Assembly (NCBI RefSeq): GCF_023015625.1
Contig: NZ_JALKAH010000001.1
Location: forward strand, 558,001 to 622,000
DNA: 64,000 nt
Source: Yoonia sp. F2084L
GTDB lineage: Bacteria > Pseudomonadota > Alphaproteobacteria > Rhodobacterales > Rhodobacteraceae
Reading direction: 5' to 3'
Both the position numbers and the translations under genes were made by a program. Under the pieces are notes generated by a model. It was not told the origin of the DNA, searched no databases, and worked only from the letters and a program-made list of their open reading frames with translations. Positions 1 through 8,237 of this stretch are shown one piece after another. Within the stretch, counting starts at the first letter, position 1. The number at the start of each line of letters is the position of its first letter.

Positions 1-2
1 TT

Positions 3-707
3 TTTGATGGCGAAACCGCCGCAGGCGTTTCACAAAGAATGATCGCCAAAGGCCAACGCCTGCTCGCTTTGGCTGAGGTGAAGGCCTTCAATGTCGAGAC
101 CTTGGAGAAGTGCGATGCAGCAGAGGCATTGATCGTGACCGCGGCTGCCAGTGGGGCTGAGGCAGTGGCGCTGATCCCCGCAGTCGCAAAAGACCAACTG
201 GATCGCGCAGATCAACGTGATGCGTTGCGCGCCCCCTTGCAGGCTTTGCAACCGATTTTAGAAAACCACGCGATATGTGGTCTGATCGAGCCTTTGGGTT
301 TTGCCTGTAGCACACTGCGCTTCAAAGAAGATGTCGTCCGTGTTTTGGATGAAATGAACCGCCCTGCCTGTTTTGGCATCGTGCATGATACGTTCCATCA
401 CCATGTGGCCGGTGAGACGGCGATCTATGCAGATCTGACAGTTATCGTGCATATCTCTGGCGTCACCGACACTGCACCAACCGCTGATCAGATGACCGAT
501 GCGCATCGCGTATTGGTGGATGCCGACGACCGGCTTGATAACATTGGCCAACTGCGAAGCCTGTGCGCTGCTGGCTATACCGGCCCAGCCTCGTTTGAGG
601 CTTTCGCCCCCGAAATTCACGACATGAAAGACCCGACCGCTGCTTTGGCTGGGTCAATCGCATTCATCGCATCGCAACTTGCCGAAGTGACGGCAGGGGC
701 GGCGTGA
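3..707 (+). CDS. TIM-barrel sugar isomerase/epimerase, 5' end cut by window
   Basis: The reading frame is open from the window edge, so the true start lies upstream and only the C-terminal 234 residues or so are seen. The protein looks like the xylose-isomerase-like TIM-barrel (AP endonuclease 2) family: it has the HDTFHHHVAG metal-ligand segment, a HISGVTD strand and a late GPASFEAFAPE strand whose Glu would be a ligand. Family members isomerise or dehydrate sugars and inososes using a divalent metal. It lies directly upstream of an ABC sugar importer and near iol genes, so a role as an inosose isomerase (IolI/IolH-like) is plausible. The exact substrate cannot be read from sequence. Confidence 0.75.
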   Translation, partial: FDGETAAGVSQRMIAKGQRLLALAEVKAFNVETLEKCDAAEALIVTAAASGAEAVALIPAVAKDQLDRADQRDALRAPLQALQPILENHAICGLIEPLGFACSTLRFKEDVVRVLDEMNRPACFGIVHDTFHHHVAGETAIYADLTVIVHISGVTDTAPTADQMTDAHRVLVDADDRLDNIGQLRSLCAAGYTGPASFEAFAPEIHDMKDPTAALAGSIAFIASQLAEVTAGAA

Positions 708-780
708 TGAACCAATCGCCTCAACAGAGGTCCCGGTTGTAGTATTGCGTGTGCCGGGCACGTTCCTTGGGAGGAAAACA

Positions 781-1722
781 ATGAAGAAGATCCTTTTGGC
801 CGCTGGCCTTTCAACGCTCATGATGGGCACAACTGCGATGGCAGAACTGCAAATCGGTGTGTCCGTTGCACGTTTCGACGACAACGGTCTGACCGTGATG
901 CGCAATGGCATGACAGCCTTTGACGAGGCAAACGACGAAGTCAGCCTGCAAATGGAAGACGCAACCGATGATGTGGCCAAGCAGTTGGACCAGATCAACA
1001 ATTTCATCGCATCGGGCGTTGACGCGATCATCGTGAACGCCGTTGACACCAACGCAACCGAGGCGATGTCGAATGCTGCTGCCGCTGCTGGCGTGCCACT
1101 GGTTTACGTCAACCGTCAGCCGGTGAACATGGACACATTGCCGGACGGTCAGGCGTTCGTTGCATCCAACGAAATCGAATCCGGTACATTGGCTGCATTC
1201 CAGATGTGTCGTCAGCTGCGTGCTGAAGGCAAAGCGGGTGGCGCACAGGCCTATGTTCTGGTTGGTCAGCTGTCGAACCAGGCGGCTGTGCAGCGCACAA
1301 AGGACTTTCACGACGTCATCGGCATGGACATGTGTAACTTCATCACCATCATTGATGAACAGACAGCCAATTGGTCCCGCGACGAAGCGAACGACCTGAT
1401 GACAAACTGGTTGTCTTCAGGCGACGAATTCGACGCGGTCTTTGGCAACAACGACGAGATGGCACTGGGTGCGATTCAAGCGATGAAAGCGGCAGGCATT
1501 TCCATGGACGACGTGGTCGTCGGTGGTGTTGATGCAACATCCGACGCGCTGCTGGCGATGTCTGCGGGCGATATGGACGTCACAGTGTTCCAAGACCTTG
1601 CCGGTCAGGGTGCGGGATCAATTGAGACAGCAATGGCGTTGGTCAAGGGCGAAGAAGTCGACAAAACAGTCTTCATCCCCTTCAAGCTGGTCACACCAGA
1701 AAACCTGTCTGAATTCCAGTAA
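781..1722 (+). CDS. Periplasmic sugar (probably inositol) ABC substrate-binding protein
   Basis: The protein has 313 residues with a clear signal peptide (about residues 1-21, ending ATAMA) followed by a periplasmic-binding-protein type I fold (Peripla_BP_4, RbsB-like). ATG 781 is chosen because GGGAGG lies just upstream and the signal peptide begins there; an in-frame start 36 bases earlier would spoil it. Seen features are the early ELQIGVSVARFDDN strand and the NAVDTNAT and FGNNDEMALGAIQA segments typical of ribose/inositol binding proteins. The permease, ATPase, LacI regulator and iol genes follow, so myo-inositol or a related cyclitol is the likely ligand. That is inference from context. 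Confidence 0.85.
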   Translation: MKKILLAAGLSTLMMGTTAMAELQIGVSVARFDDNGLTVMRNGMTAFDEANDEVSLQMEDATDDVAKQLDQINNFIASGVDAIIVNAVDTNATEAMSNAAAAAGVPLVYVNRQPVNMDTLPDGQAFVASNEIESGTLAAFQMCRQLRAEGKAGGAQAYVLVGQLSNQAAVQRTKDFHDVIGMDMCNFITIIDEQTANWSRDEANDLMTNWLSSGDEFDAVFGNNDEMALGAIQAMKAAGISMDDVVVGGVDATSDALLAMSAGDMDVTVFQDLAGQGAGSIETAMALVKGEEVDKTVFIPFKLVTPENLSEFQ

Positions 1723-1744
1723 GTTGCTGACAATAAGCTAAAGT

Positions 1745-1770
1745 TACGGGGCAGCCTATGTTGCCCCGTA
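1745..1770 (+). terminator. Hairpin between binding-protein and permease genes
   Basis: A perfect 9-bp stem (TACGGGGCA / TGCCCCGTA) with an 8-nt loop lies 23 bases after the binding-protein stop and before the permease RBS. There is no T-run, so it is more likely a 3' stabilising or attenuating hairpin that keeps the binding-protein mRNA above permease and ATPase mRNA than a full terminator. Such hairpins are common at this place in ABC importer operons. Confidence 0.6.
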
Positions 1771-1800
1771 TCTCAAACTGCACCAAAAGGGAGCTGGCAG

Positions 1801-2874
1801 ATGTCAGACGCAAGCGAAGGCACAGGCGGCCTTACATTCGATAAATCAAAGCGCAGCTGGCCGAATGAGCTGAACGTCTTTGGCGCGCTGATCCTGATCA
1901 TCGTCATCTTTGAAATCCTCGGTGCGATCTTCATGCAGCAAAGCCTGCTGTTTGATACCCGCGACCGCTTTGACAGCATTTTTAACGAAGCGCGTTTGCG
2001 GATCATTATTATTCAAGTCGCCATTATCGGTATTCTGGCCCTTGGCGTGACCCAAGTCATCATCACCGCCGGCATTGATCTGTCATCCGGATCGGTCGTT
2101 GGTGCGACCGCCATGATCGCGATGAGCTTTGCGCAGGTCGCCGAAGTGAACGGCGCGATGAACCCCAAAGCGATCTTTGGTCCCTCTTTTCTTGATCTGC
2201 CTGTGGTGATCCCCGTTATTGTCGGTCTTGCGGTGGGCACGCTGGCAGGGTTCATCAACGGATTGCTTGTGGCCTACGCCCGTATTCCCCCCTTTATCGC
2301 GACCCTTGGTATGATGCTGTTTGCGCGTGGCGTCGCACAGTGGTGGTCACTGGGCAACCCGGTGTCCTTTCCGACCGAGGGTTATGCCAAGATCGGCGCA
2401 GGCATGATGCCGGTGATCATCTTTTTGTCGCTGGCCGTCTTGTTCCATTTCATCATGAACTACACGGTGTACGGCAAACATACCTACGCCATCGGATCGA
2501 ACGAGGCCGCCGCGCGCATGTCCGGCATCAACGTGCCGCGTCATCTGATGCTGGTCTACATGATCGCAGGGGGCCTCGCAGGTTTGGCGGCTGTCATCCT
2601 GACGTCTAAAAACCTGACCGCGCAATCTGGCATGGGCCTGTCTTACGAACTTGAAGCAATCGCGATGGCCGTGATCGGCGGCGTGTCTCTGTTTGGTGGG
2701 CGCGGGTCGATTATTGGCACGGTGATTGGCGCGCTGATCATCGGTGTGATTACCTCTGGCTTCACTTTCTTGCGCCTTGGTGCATTCTATCAGGAAATGG
2801 TGCTGGGTATGATTATTGTCGGTGCTGTTGCGCTGGATCAATGGCAACAACAACGCGCCGCTGCGCGGGCATAA
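1801..2874 (+). CDS. Sugar ABC transporter permease (RbsC family)
   Basis: This is a 357-residue integral membrane protein of the BPD_transp_2 family. About ten hydrophobic segments are seen, from near residue 27 to the C-terminus. The late segment EAIAMAVIGGVSLFGGRGS, followed by another glycine-rich helix, is the conserved signature of RbsC/XylH-type permeases. It would form the homodimeric inner-membrane channel for the sugar delivered by the upstream binding protein. ATG 1801 follows an AAAGGGAG ribosome site. The ATPase gene starts 15 bases after the stop, so the two are co-transcribed. The N-terminal 25 residues are polar and cytoplasmic. Confidence 0.9.
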   Translation: MSDASEGTGGLTFDKSKRSWPNELNVFGALILIIVIFEILGAIFMQQSLLFDTRDRFDSIFNEARLRIIIIQVAIIGILALGVTQVIITAGIDLSSGSVVGATAMIAMSFAQVAEVNGAMNPKAIFGPSFLDLPVVIPVIVGLAVGTLAGFINGLLVAYARIPPFIATLGMMLFARGVAQWWSLGNPVSFPTEGYAKIGAGMMPVIIFLSLAVLFHFIMNYTVYGKHTYAIGSNEAAARMSGINVPRHLMLVYMIAGGLAGLAAVILTSKNLTAQSGMGLSYELEAIAMAVIGGVSLFGGRGSIIGTVIGALIIGVITSGFTFLRLGAFYQEMVLGMIIVGAVALDQWQQQRAAARA

Positions 2875-2889
2875 GGGAGGGTCCGAGAC

Positions 2890-3663
2890 ATGTCAGATAT
2901 CATTCTGGAAACCAAAGGGCTGACCAAACACTATGGTGGTGTGCACGCGCTTGAAGACGCGGACTTTCAACTGCAACGTGGCGAACATGTGGCGATCATG
3001 GGCGATAACGGGGCTGGGAAATCCACTTTTGTGCGCCAGATTACCGGCGTCGAACAACGCACCCGAGGTGAGGTGATTTTTGATGGTCAGCCGGTGTCCT
3101 TTGCTGGACCCTTGGATGCGCGTGAAGCCGGGATTGAAACTGTGTTTCAGACATTGGCGCTGGCCGATGATCTGAACGTGCCGGATAATCTTTTCTTGGG
3201 TCGCGAAAAAACCAAGTTCGATTGGTTGGGCCCATTCCGCCTGCTGGACTACAAAGCGATGCGCGAAGACACGATGGCGGGTTTGGTAAAGACGGGTGTA
3301 AAGATCCCAAACATCAAAAACACCATCGCCAATATGTCGGGTGGTCAGCGCCAATGTGTTGCCATCGCACGCACCGCGACCTTTGCCAGCAAACTGACGA
3401 TCATGGACGAACCGACAGCGGCCTTGGGTGTGCAGGAAACGGCACAGGTGGAAAATATCATCCGCACGCTGAAATCACAGGGTGAAAGCCTGATCCTTGT
3501 GTCGCACAACATGCGCCAAGTCTTCGATCTGGTGGACCGGATCATCGTGTTCCGCCGGGGTCGGATTGTCGCCAACCTGAACAAAGAAGATACCGACGGC
3601 AACGACGTTGTGTCCTATATCACAGGTGCGAAAACCGGGGCGGAGTATGAAGGTGCCGCCTGA
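2890..3663 (+). CDS. Sugar ABC transporter ATP-binding protein
   Basis: This 257-residue, single-domain ABC ATPase energises the upstream permease. Walker A (GDNGAGKST, about residues 38-46), the signature MSGGQRQC, Walker B (LTIMDEPTAALG) and the switch His (LVSHN) are all intact. It has one nucleotide-binding domain, unlike the about 500-residue double-domain RbsA type, so it probably works as a homodimer. Single-domain ATPases paired with RbsC-type permeases are common in alphaproteobacterial sugar importers. GGGAGGG lies upstream of ATG 2890. Its 3' end overlaps the next small gene by 17 bases. Confidence 0.9.
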   Translation: MSDIILETKGLTKHYGGVHALEDADFQLQRGEHVAIMGDNGAGKSTFVRQITGVEQRTRGEVIFDGQPVSFAGPLDAREAGIETVFQTLALADDLNVPDNLFLGREKTKFDWLGPFRLLDYKAMREDTMAGLVKTGVKIPNIKNTIANMSGGQRQCVAIARTATFASKLTIMDEPTAALGVQETAQVENIIRTLKSQGESLILVSHNMRQVFDLVDRIIVFRRGRIVANLNKEDTDGNDVVSYITGAKTGAEYEGAA

Positions 3664-3898
3664 CAAACCGCGCGCAAAGCTCTTTGATCTGGAAGTGCCC
3701 TTCTTTTTACCGATGTACCGGCGTGTCCTCGCGGTTGTTGTGCCGATTTTGTGGGCATTGTTCGAGTTCTCGAACAGCGCATACTTCTGGGGCTTGATCT
3801 TTATGGGACTAGGCGGCATCGCTGCATGGCGGTTTATGAATGCCGATTGGGAGGCCGTAGCGGCACAAGCTGAAGAGGATGCCAAAGGGGGCAAGTAG
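3647..3898 (+). CDS. Small two-helix membrane protein in the importer operon
   Basis: This is an 83-residue protein with a basic, proline-rich N-terminus and two hydrophobic segments (about residues 24-38 and 42-58), then an acidic, Ala/Lys-rich tail. ATG 3647 lies inside the end of the ATPase gene. The longer ORF start at 3608 would run deep into the ATPase without a ribosome site, so it was not used. No family is recognised. Its position between ATPase and regulator, with translational overlap, suggests an accessory subunit of the importer, but no function is known. Confidence 0.65.
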   Translation: MKVPPDKPRAKLFDLEVPFFLPMYRRVLAVVVPILWALFEFSNSAYFWGLIFMGLGGIAAWRFMNADWEAVAAQAEEDAKGGK

Positions 3899-3899
3899 C

Positions 3900-4895
3900 G
3901 TGGCAGTGACGCTCAAAGAAGTTGCGGAACGTGCGGGGGTATCCCGTTCTGCTGTGTCGCGCACCTATACAGAAGGCGCGTCCGTTTCCGAAAAAACGCG
4001 CGCCAAGGTCGAAAAGGCCGCAGATGCTTTGGGCTATAGCCCTAATGCGCTTGCATCGTCTTTGACGACGGGGCGGACCAAGTTGATTGGGCTGGTGTCC
4101 AACAACTTTCACAATCCGATTTTCCTAGAGGTTTTCGATCTTTTCACCAAAGGTTTGCAATCACGCGGCTTGCGACCTTTGTTGGTTAATCTGACTGATG
4201 AAGTGAACCCCGAAAATTCGATCCGCATGCTGCGCGCCTATTCTGTCGATGGCGTGATCGTGGCGTCGTCGACATTGCCCGCAACTTTTGCCGAAGGGTT
4301 CAAAGAGGCGGGCGTCCCGGTTGTCCATTCGTTTGGCAGGCAGTCACCCAGCCCAAAGGTAAACGTCTTGGGTATCGACAACATTGAAGCCGGTCGCATG
4401 GCCGCGCAAACGCTGATTGATCGCGGATACAAGCGCATCGCGTTTTTGGGAGGGCCAAAATCGGCAACCTCAACGCAGGATCGCTTCGCGGGGTTTGCTG
4501 AGGTTGTGAATGCCTCAGATGTGGAGATGACCGTCAGCTATGCCAGCAACTATTCCTTTGATGCGGGGCGAACAGAGATGCAGCACCTGCTGCAATCCAG
4601 CCCGGCTGAGGCCTATTTTTGTGGTGATGATGTGCTGTCCATCGGAGCGTTGTCGGCCATCAAAGATGCAGATATGAATGTCCCGCAAGATGTTGGTATC
4701 ATTGGACTAAACGACATGGAAATGGCGGGATGGGCCAACATCAACCTCACCACGATCCGCAACCCGATCAAGCAGATCATCGCATCGTCGATTGAGCTGA
4801 TCGAAGCGTCCCTGAAGGACGACAACCGCTACCCGGAGGCGCGGTTGTTTGCTTGTACGATTGTGGAAAGGGGCACTTTGCGTCCTTTGCCGTAA
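3900..4895 (+). CDS. LacI-family transcriptional regulator of the inositol locus
   Basis: The N-terminal LacI HTH is clear (TLKEVAERAGVSRSAVSR, then the hinge helix region YSPNALASSL), followed by a periplasmic-binding-protein-like effector domain (about residues 55-325). GTG 3900 is preferred because AAAGGGGG lies 7 bases upstream and translation then opens just before the HTH. ATG 3879 is an alternative that would overlap the previous gene by 20 bases. It is the only regulator in the inositol locus, so it probably senses inositol or an intermediate and binds the palindrome at 8133-8154. That link is inference. Confidence 0.88.
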   Translation: MAVTLKEVAERAGVSRSAVSRTYTEGASVSEKTRAKVEKAADALGYSPNALASSLTTGRTKLIGLVSNNFHNPIFLEVFDLFTKGLQSRGLRPLLVNLTDEVNPENSIRMLRAYSVDGVIVASSTLPATFAEGFKEAGVPVVHSFGRQSPSPKVNVLGIDNIEAGRMAAQTLIDRGYKRIAFLGGPKSATSTQDRFAGFAEVVNASDVEMTVSYASNYSFDAGRTEMQHLLQSSPAEAYFCGDDVLSIGALSAIKDADMNVPQDVGIIGLNDMEMAGWANINLTTIRNPIKQIIASSIELIEASLKDDNRYPEARLFACTIVERGTLRPLP

Positions 4896-4916
4896 GGTGG
4901 ATTTTGATCCACCTTA
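4893..4916. terminator. Bidirectional terminator hairpin carrying both stop codons
   Basis: A perfect 10-bp stem (TAAGGTGGAT / ATCCACCTTA) with a TTTG loop sits exactly at the convergent junction. The left arm starts with the TAA stop of the lacI gene, and the right arm, read on the minus strand, starts with the TAA stop of the oxidoreductase gene. It would act on transcripts from both sides, although T-runs are weak. Confidence 0.65.
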
Positions 4917-6068
4917 CCTGAACATCGGTGGGCGCGCGTCCAGCCACTTGCCCTCTGCTTTGCCAGACTCAGCCACCGCATAGACAGCCGCCATCGACCG
5001 CAACCCATCCTCGGCACGGGGGTATAGATTGGCCGCCGGATCCATAGTCCGGCCTTCTTTGCGTGCAGAAATCGCCTCGGCCAGATCGGTGTAGATATTG
5101 GCGAAAGCGAGCGGCATCCCTTCGGCGTGCCCGATGGTCACGCGGGTGGTCCGGTCCGCCTCTGGCGAAAGGTTCGCCTCGCCGCGTTCGATGATTTGCA
5201 ACCGCTCGCCCAAGGGCATGTAGTACAGTTGGCTGGGGTGCTCTTGCGACCAACGCAGGCCGCCGGTTTCACCAAAGACCTGAATGCCCAGACCATGCTG
5301 ACGCCCAATCGCGATTGAGCTGGTCCAGAGCCGCCCAACGGCCCCGCCATCCATGCGGAAGTTCACCATCGCGTCGTCTTCCAGCGTCCGTACATCAATG
5401 CAAGACACTGTATCTGCTGACAATTTCGTCACTTCCTGACCCGCCACAAAGCTCGCCATATGCATCGCGTGGATACCGCAATCGGCGAACTGTGCAGACA
5501 CACCAGCCTGTGCCGGATCATAGCGCCAGCGCACGCGGGGGTTATCGGCATCAGTCGCATCCGCGTGGTGGCCGTGGGCGAATTCGGCGTTGACCAGACG
5601 GACCTTGCCGATGTCGCCGCGCGCGATCATCGCTTTCATATGGCGGACCAGCGAATAGCCGGTGTAGCCGTAGTTCACCGCGCAGATATTGCCGGTTTTC
5701 TTGGCGATCTCGACAATCTCTTCGCCTTCTTCGACGGTCATCGTCATGGGCTTTTCACACAGGACGTGAAAGCCGTTTTCCAAGAACGCTTTAGTGATTT
5801 CAAAATGGGTGGAATTGGGTGTCGCGACGGTGACCAGATCAACCCGGTCGTCGCGCTTTTTCTCGCCTTCCAGCATGTCTTCCCAGCCGCCATAGGCGCG
5901 GTCGCCAAGCCCAAGGCGTTGGCCATAATCAATGCCGTACTCCGGCCGGTGATCCAGCGCACCTGCGCTGAATTCAAACAGGCTATCGAGCCCTGCACCA
6001 AGCCTATGTGCCGGTCCAATTTGGCTGCCTTCACCGCCGCCGATCATGCCCCATTTGAGTTTTGTCAT
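4914..6068 (-). CDS. Gfo/Idh/MocA family oxidoreductase
   Basis: This 384-residue NAD(P)-dependent dehydrogenase has an N-terminal Rossmann fold (KWGMIGGGEGSQIGPAHRLG), the family EKP motif in VLCEKPMTMT (about residue 100) and a C-terminal GFO_IDH_MocA domain. The segment ADCGIHAMHMASFVAG carries the catalytic-type His. It is the last gene of a minus-strand set with an IolE-like protein and a second oxidoreductase. The likely substrate is an inositol isomer or derivative, for example scyllo-inositol or an inosose, but paralogues in this family cannot be told apart by eye. Confidence 0.85.
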   Translation of the reverse strand: MTKLKWGMIGGGEGSQIGPAHRLGAGLDSLFEFSAGALDHRPEYGIDYGQRLGLGDRAYGGWEDMLEGEKKRDDRVDLVTVATPNSTHFEITKAFLENGFHVLCEKPMTMTVEEGEEIVEIAKKTGNICAVNYGYTGYSLVRHMKAMIARGDIGKVRLVNAEFAHGHHADATDADNPRVRWRYDPAQAGVSAQFADCGIHAMHMASFVAGQEVTKLSADTVSCIDVRTLEDDAMVNFRMDGGAVGRLWTSSIAIGRQHGLGIQVFGETGGLRWSQEHPSQLYYMPLGERLQIIERGEANLSPEADRTTRVTIGHAEGMPLAFANIYTDLAEAISARKEGRTMDPAANLYPRAEDGLRSMAAVYAVAESGKAEGKWLDARPPMFR

Positions 6069-6094
6069 GGCGTTTGTCTTTCGATACGTAGGGC

Positions 6095-6985
6095 TTAAAA
6101 GCCGATTGATTCAAGATACTTACGGTTGCTCTCAGCGTCCTCTAACGGCGTGCCGGGCATGGACGGATCGCAGTCTTGTTCGACAGTGCACCAGCCTTCG
6201 AAACCGGCATCCAGCAGCACTTGGCGCACGGCAGGGAAATCAACATCACCCTGACCGAGGTTGCAGAAGATGCCCTTACCGCAGGCTTCATAAAAATCGG
6301 TACGCTTGGCGACGACATCGGCTTTGACCACGGGGTCAATATCCTTGAAATGCATATAGCTGATCCGGTCGATGTGTCGTTTCATGAACGCGACAGGATC
6401 GTAACCTGCGTAGGAATGGTGGCCTGTATCGAAGCAGATTTTCAGGATACCTTCATCCACCTCATCCAACAGCCGTTCCAGCTCAGGTTCAAAGTCGATG
6501 AACCCCGCAGCATGGGCATGCATGCCCACAGTCAGACCATATTCCTCGGCCCCCATCTTGGCGATGGTCGCGATGCGGTCGCGGAAGGCGGTCCATTCGG
6601 CGGTGTCCATTTGTTCGGCTTCATCGGCGCGCCCTGCGGTGGGTGCACGGCGCGGTGAGATGCTGTCGATCAGCACAAGGTGCTGCGCGCCATGGGCGAC
6701 GAGCGCCTTGCAGGTGCGCACGGAGGCGTCCATGACCTCGTCCCATTTGGCCGCATCATGGAACGGGCGGAAAACAACGCCGCCGATGATGTTCAGGTCG
6801 TTCTTGGCCAACTCATCGCGCAAGATCGCGGGGTCTTCGGGCATGTAGCCGATGGGCCCCAGTTCGATCCCTTTGTAGCCCGCACCCGCACATTGGCTAA
6901 GTACCGATTGCCATGTGGGGTAGGCGGGGTCAGAGGCGAATTCGATGCCCCAAGAACAGGGCGCGTTGCCGATTTTGATGGTCAT
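6095..6985 (-). CDS. iolE: Inosose dehydratase-like TIM-barrel protein (IolE family)
   Basis: This 296-residue xylose-isomerase-like TIM barrel has the likely metal ligands visible: Glu in GIELGPIGYMPED, the CFDTGHHSYAG segment (Asp and His), SYMHFKDIDP and the late Glu in WCTVEQDCDP. The CFDTGH and MHFKDIDP blocks match the inosose dehydratase (IolE) pattern, which converts 2-keto-myo-inositol to 3D-trihydroxycyclohexanedione, the substrate of IolD encoded divergently. An inosose isomerase (IolI) is the alternative. It lies 26 bases upstream of the next oxidoreductase gene in the same direction, so the set is probably one operon. Confidence 0.72.
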   Translation of the reverse strand: MTIKIGNAPCSWGIEFASDPAYPTWQSVLSQCAGAGYKGIELGPIGYMPEDPAILRDELAKNDLNIIGGVVFRPFHDAAKWDEVMDASVRTCKALVAHGAQHLVLIDSISPRRAPTAGRADEAEQMDTAEWTAFRDRIATIAKMGAEEYGLTVGMHAHAAGFIDFEPELERLLDEVDEGILKICFDTGHHSYAGYDPVAFMKRHIDRISYMHFKDIDPVVKADVVAKRTDFYEACGKGIFCNLGQGDVDFPAVRQVLLDAGFEGWCTVEQDCDPSMPGTPLEDAESNRKYLESIGF

Positions 6986-7012
6986 GACATGGCTTTCATT
7001 TTTGGGCTTTCT

Positions 7013-8116
7013 TTAGAAGTCGGAAACGGATTGCCAGCTGCGCGCGGCGGATGAGGCGTGACAGGCGGCGACGATCTGGTTCACCTCCATCCCGTCGCGG
7101 AACGTGGGCCAGATGTTTTGGCCCGTATGGATTGCGGTCAGGAAATCCTTGGCCTCAATGATGATCTGATCCTGATAACCAGTGCCGTGGCCGGGACCCA
7201 GACAAAAGGGTTTGTAATCAGGGTGTTCGGGGCCGGTCAGGATCTTGGTGAACCCGCGCTGTGCGGTCGGCCCTGTGATTTTGTAAAGATGCACGGCATT
7301 TTGGTCTTCGCCGTCGAAGTAGATCGCACCTTTGGTGCCTGTGATTTCGTATTTGTAGCCCATCTTGCGGCCCGTTGCGACGCGGCTGACGTAGATATTG
7401 CCCAAAACGCCCGACGCAAAACGGCACATGATTTGCGCATGGTCGTCATTGGTCACGGTCCCGCCGGGGCGTTCGGGGATCACAGTTTCAACCTCTGCAA
7501 TCAGCTCCGTAATCGGCCCCATCAGCCGCAGCGCACAGTTGATCGGATGCGGGGCGAGGTCGCCCATGCAGCCGTTCGCCTGCCCCTGGCTGCGCCATGT
7601 GGCAGGCTCATCTGGGTCGGCCATGAAATCTTCGGTATGTTCGCCGCGAAAGCCAGTGATCTCGCCGATTTCGCCGGCCTCCAGCATCTGACGCACGAAT
7701 TGCGAGGCGGGGGTGCGGATGTAGTTAAAGCCGGACATGTTGATCTGCCCGGATTTTTCTGCCGCCGCCACCATCGCGCGGCTGTCGGCGACATCGACGC
7801 CAAGGGGTTTTTCACAGAAGACAGGTTTGTTCAGGGCAAAGGCTGCTTCTGCAATTTCCCGGTGCGTGGATTGGGGTGAGGCGATGACGATAGCCTCGAC
7901 CCGTGGGTCGTTTACCAATGCTTGCCAATCTGCGGTGCCGCGCGCAAAGCCATAGGCAGCACGATACTTCTCAGCCGATGCAGAGTTGGTTGCGCAGACC
8001 ATCTCCAACCGTGGTCGCAGGGCCGTGTCGAAAATCGCACCCACGGCGGAATGCGCCACGGCATGCGCTTTGCCCATGTAGCCGCCGCCAACAATGCCGA
8101 TGCCGATCTCTGTCAC
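7013..8116 (-). CDS. Gfo/Idh/MocA family oxidoreductase (inositol dehydrogenase-like)
   Basis: This is a 367-residue NAD(P)-dependent dehydrogenase with the Rossmann start IGIVGGGYMGKAHA and the EKP motif VFCEKPLGVD. The segment DLAPHPINCALRLMG occupies the catalytic region. GTG 8116 is chosen because GGGAGG sits 7 bases before it; an ATG at 8131 would contain that ribosome site. It is the first gene of the minus-strand set and diverges from iolD across a 121-bp regulatory region, so it is probably co-regulated with inositol breakdown. Substrate is uncertain; the plus-strand gene at 13606 is the better match to classical IolG. Confidence 0.85.
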   Translation of the reverse strand: MTEIGIGIVGGGYMGKAHAVAHSAVGAIFDTALRPRLEMVCATNSASAEKYRAAYGFARGTADWQALVNDPRVEAIVIASPQSTHREIAEAAFALNKPVFCEKPLGVDVADSRAMVAAAEKSGQINMSGFNYIRTPASQFVRQMLEAGEIGEITGFRGEHTEDFMADPDEPATWRSQGQANGCMGDLAPHPINCALRLMGPITELIAEVETVIPERPGGTVTNDDHAQIMCRFASGVLGNIYVSRVATGRKMGYKYEITGTKGAIYFDGEDQNAVHLYKITGPTAQRGFTKILTGPEHPDYKPFCLGPGHGTGYQDQIIIEAKDFLTAIHTGQNIWPTFRDGMEVNQIVAACHASSAARSWQSVSDF

Positions 8117-8132
8117 GGATGTCCCTCCCAAA

Positions 8133-8154
8133 AACCGGTTGCAACCGGTTGCAA
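8133..8154. promoter_or_regulatory. Candidate LacI-type operator between divergent iol operons
   Basis: The bases 8133-8150 (AACCGGTTGCAACCGGTT) form a perfect 18-bp palindrome, and 8139-8154 (TTGCAACCGGTTGCAA) form a second perfect palindrome overlapping it. Both come from a tandem AACCGGTTGC repeat. LacI-family regulators bind such even palindromes, usually centred on CG. One copy lies between the minus-strand oxidoreductase start (8116) and the iolD start (8238), where a bound repressor could control both operons. Assignment to the regulator at 3900 is inference. Confidence 0.65.
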
Positions 8155-8237
8155 TTTTGGTATCGTTCTTTTAGGTCGCAGGTCAATAAGCAATCGTGAC
8201 CAAAGCACAATTCGTGCGCATTGCCGGGGGGAACATC

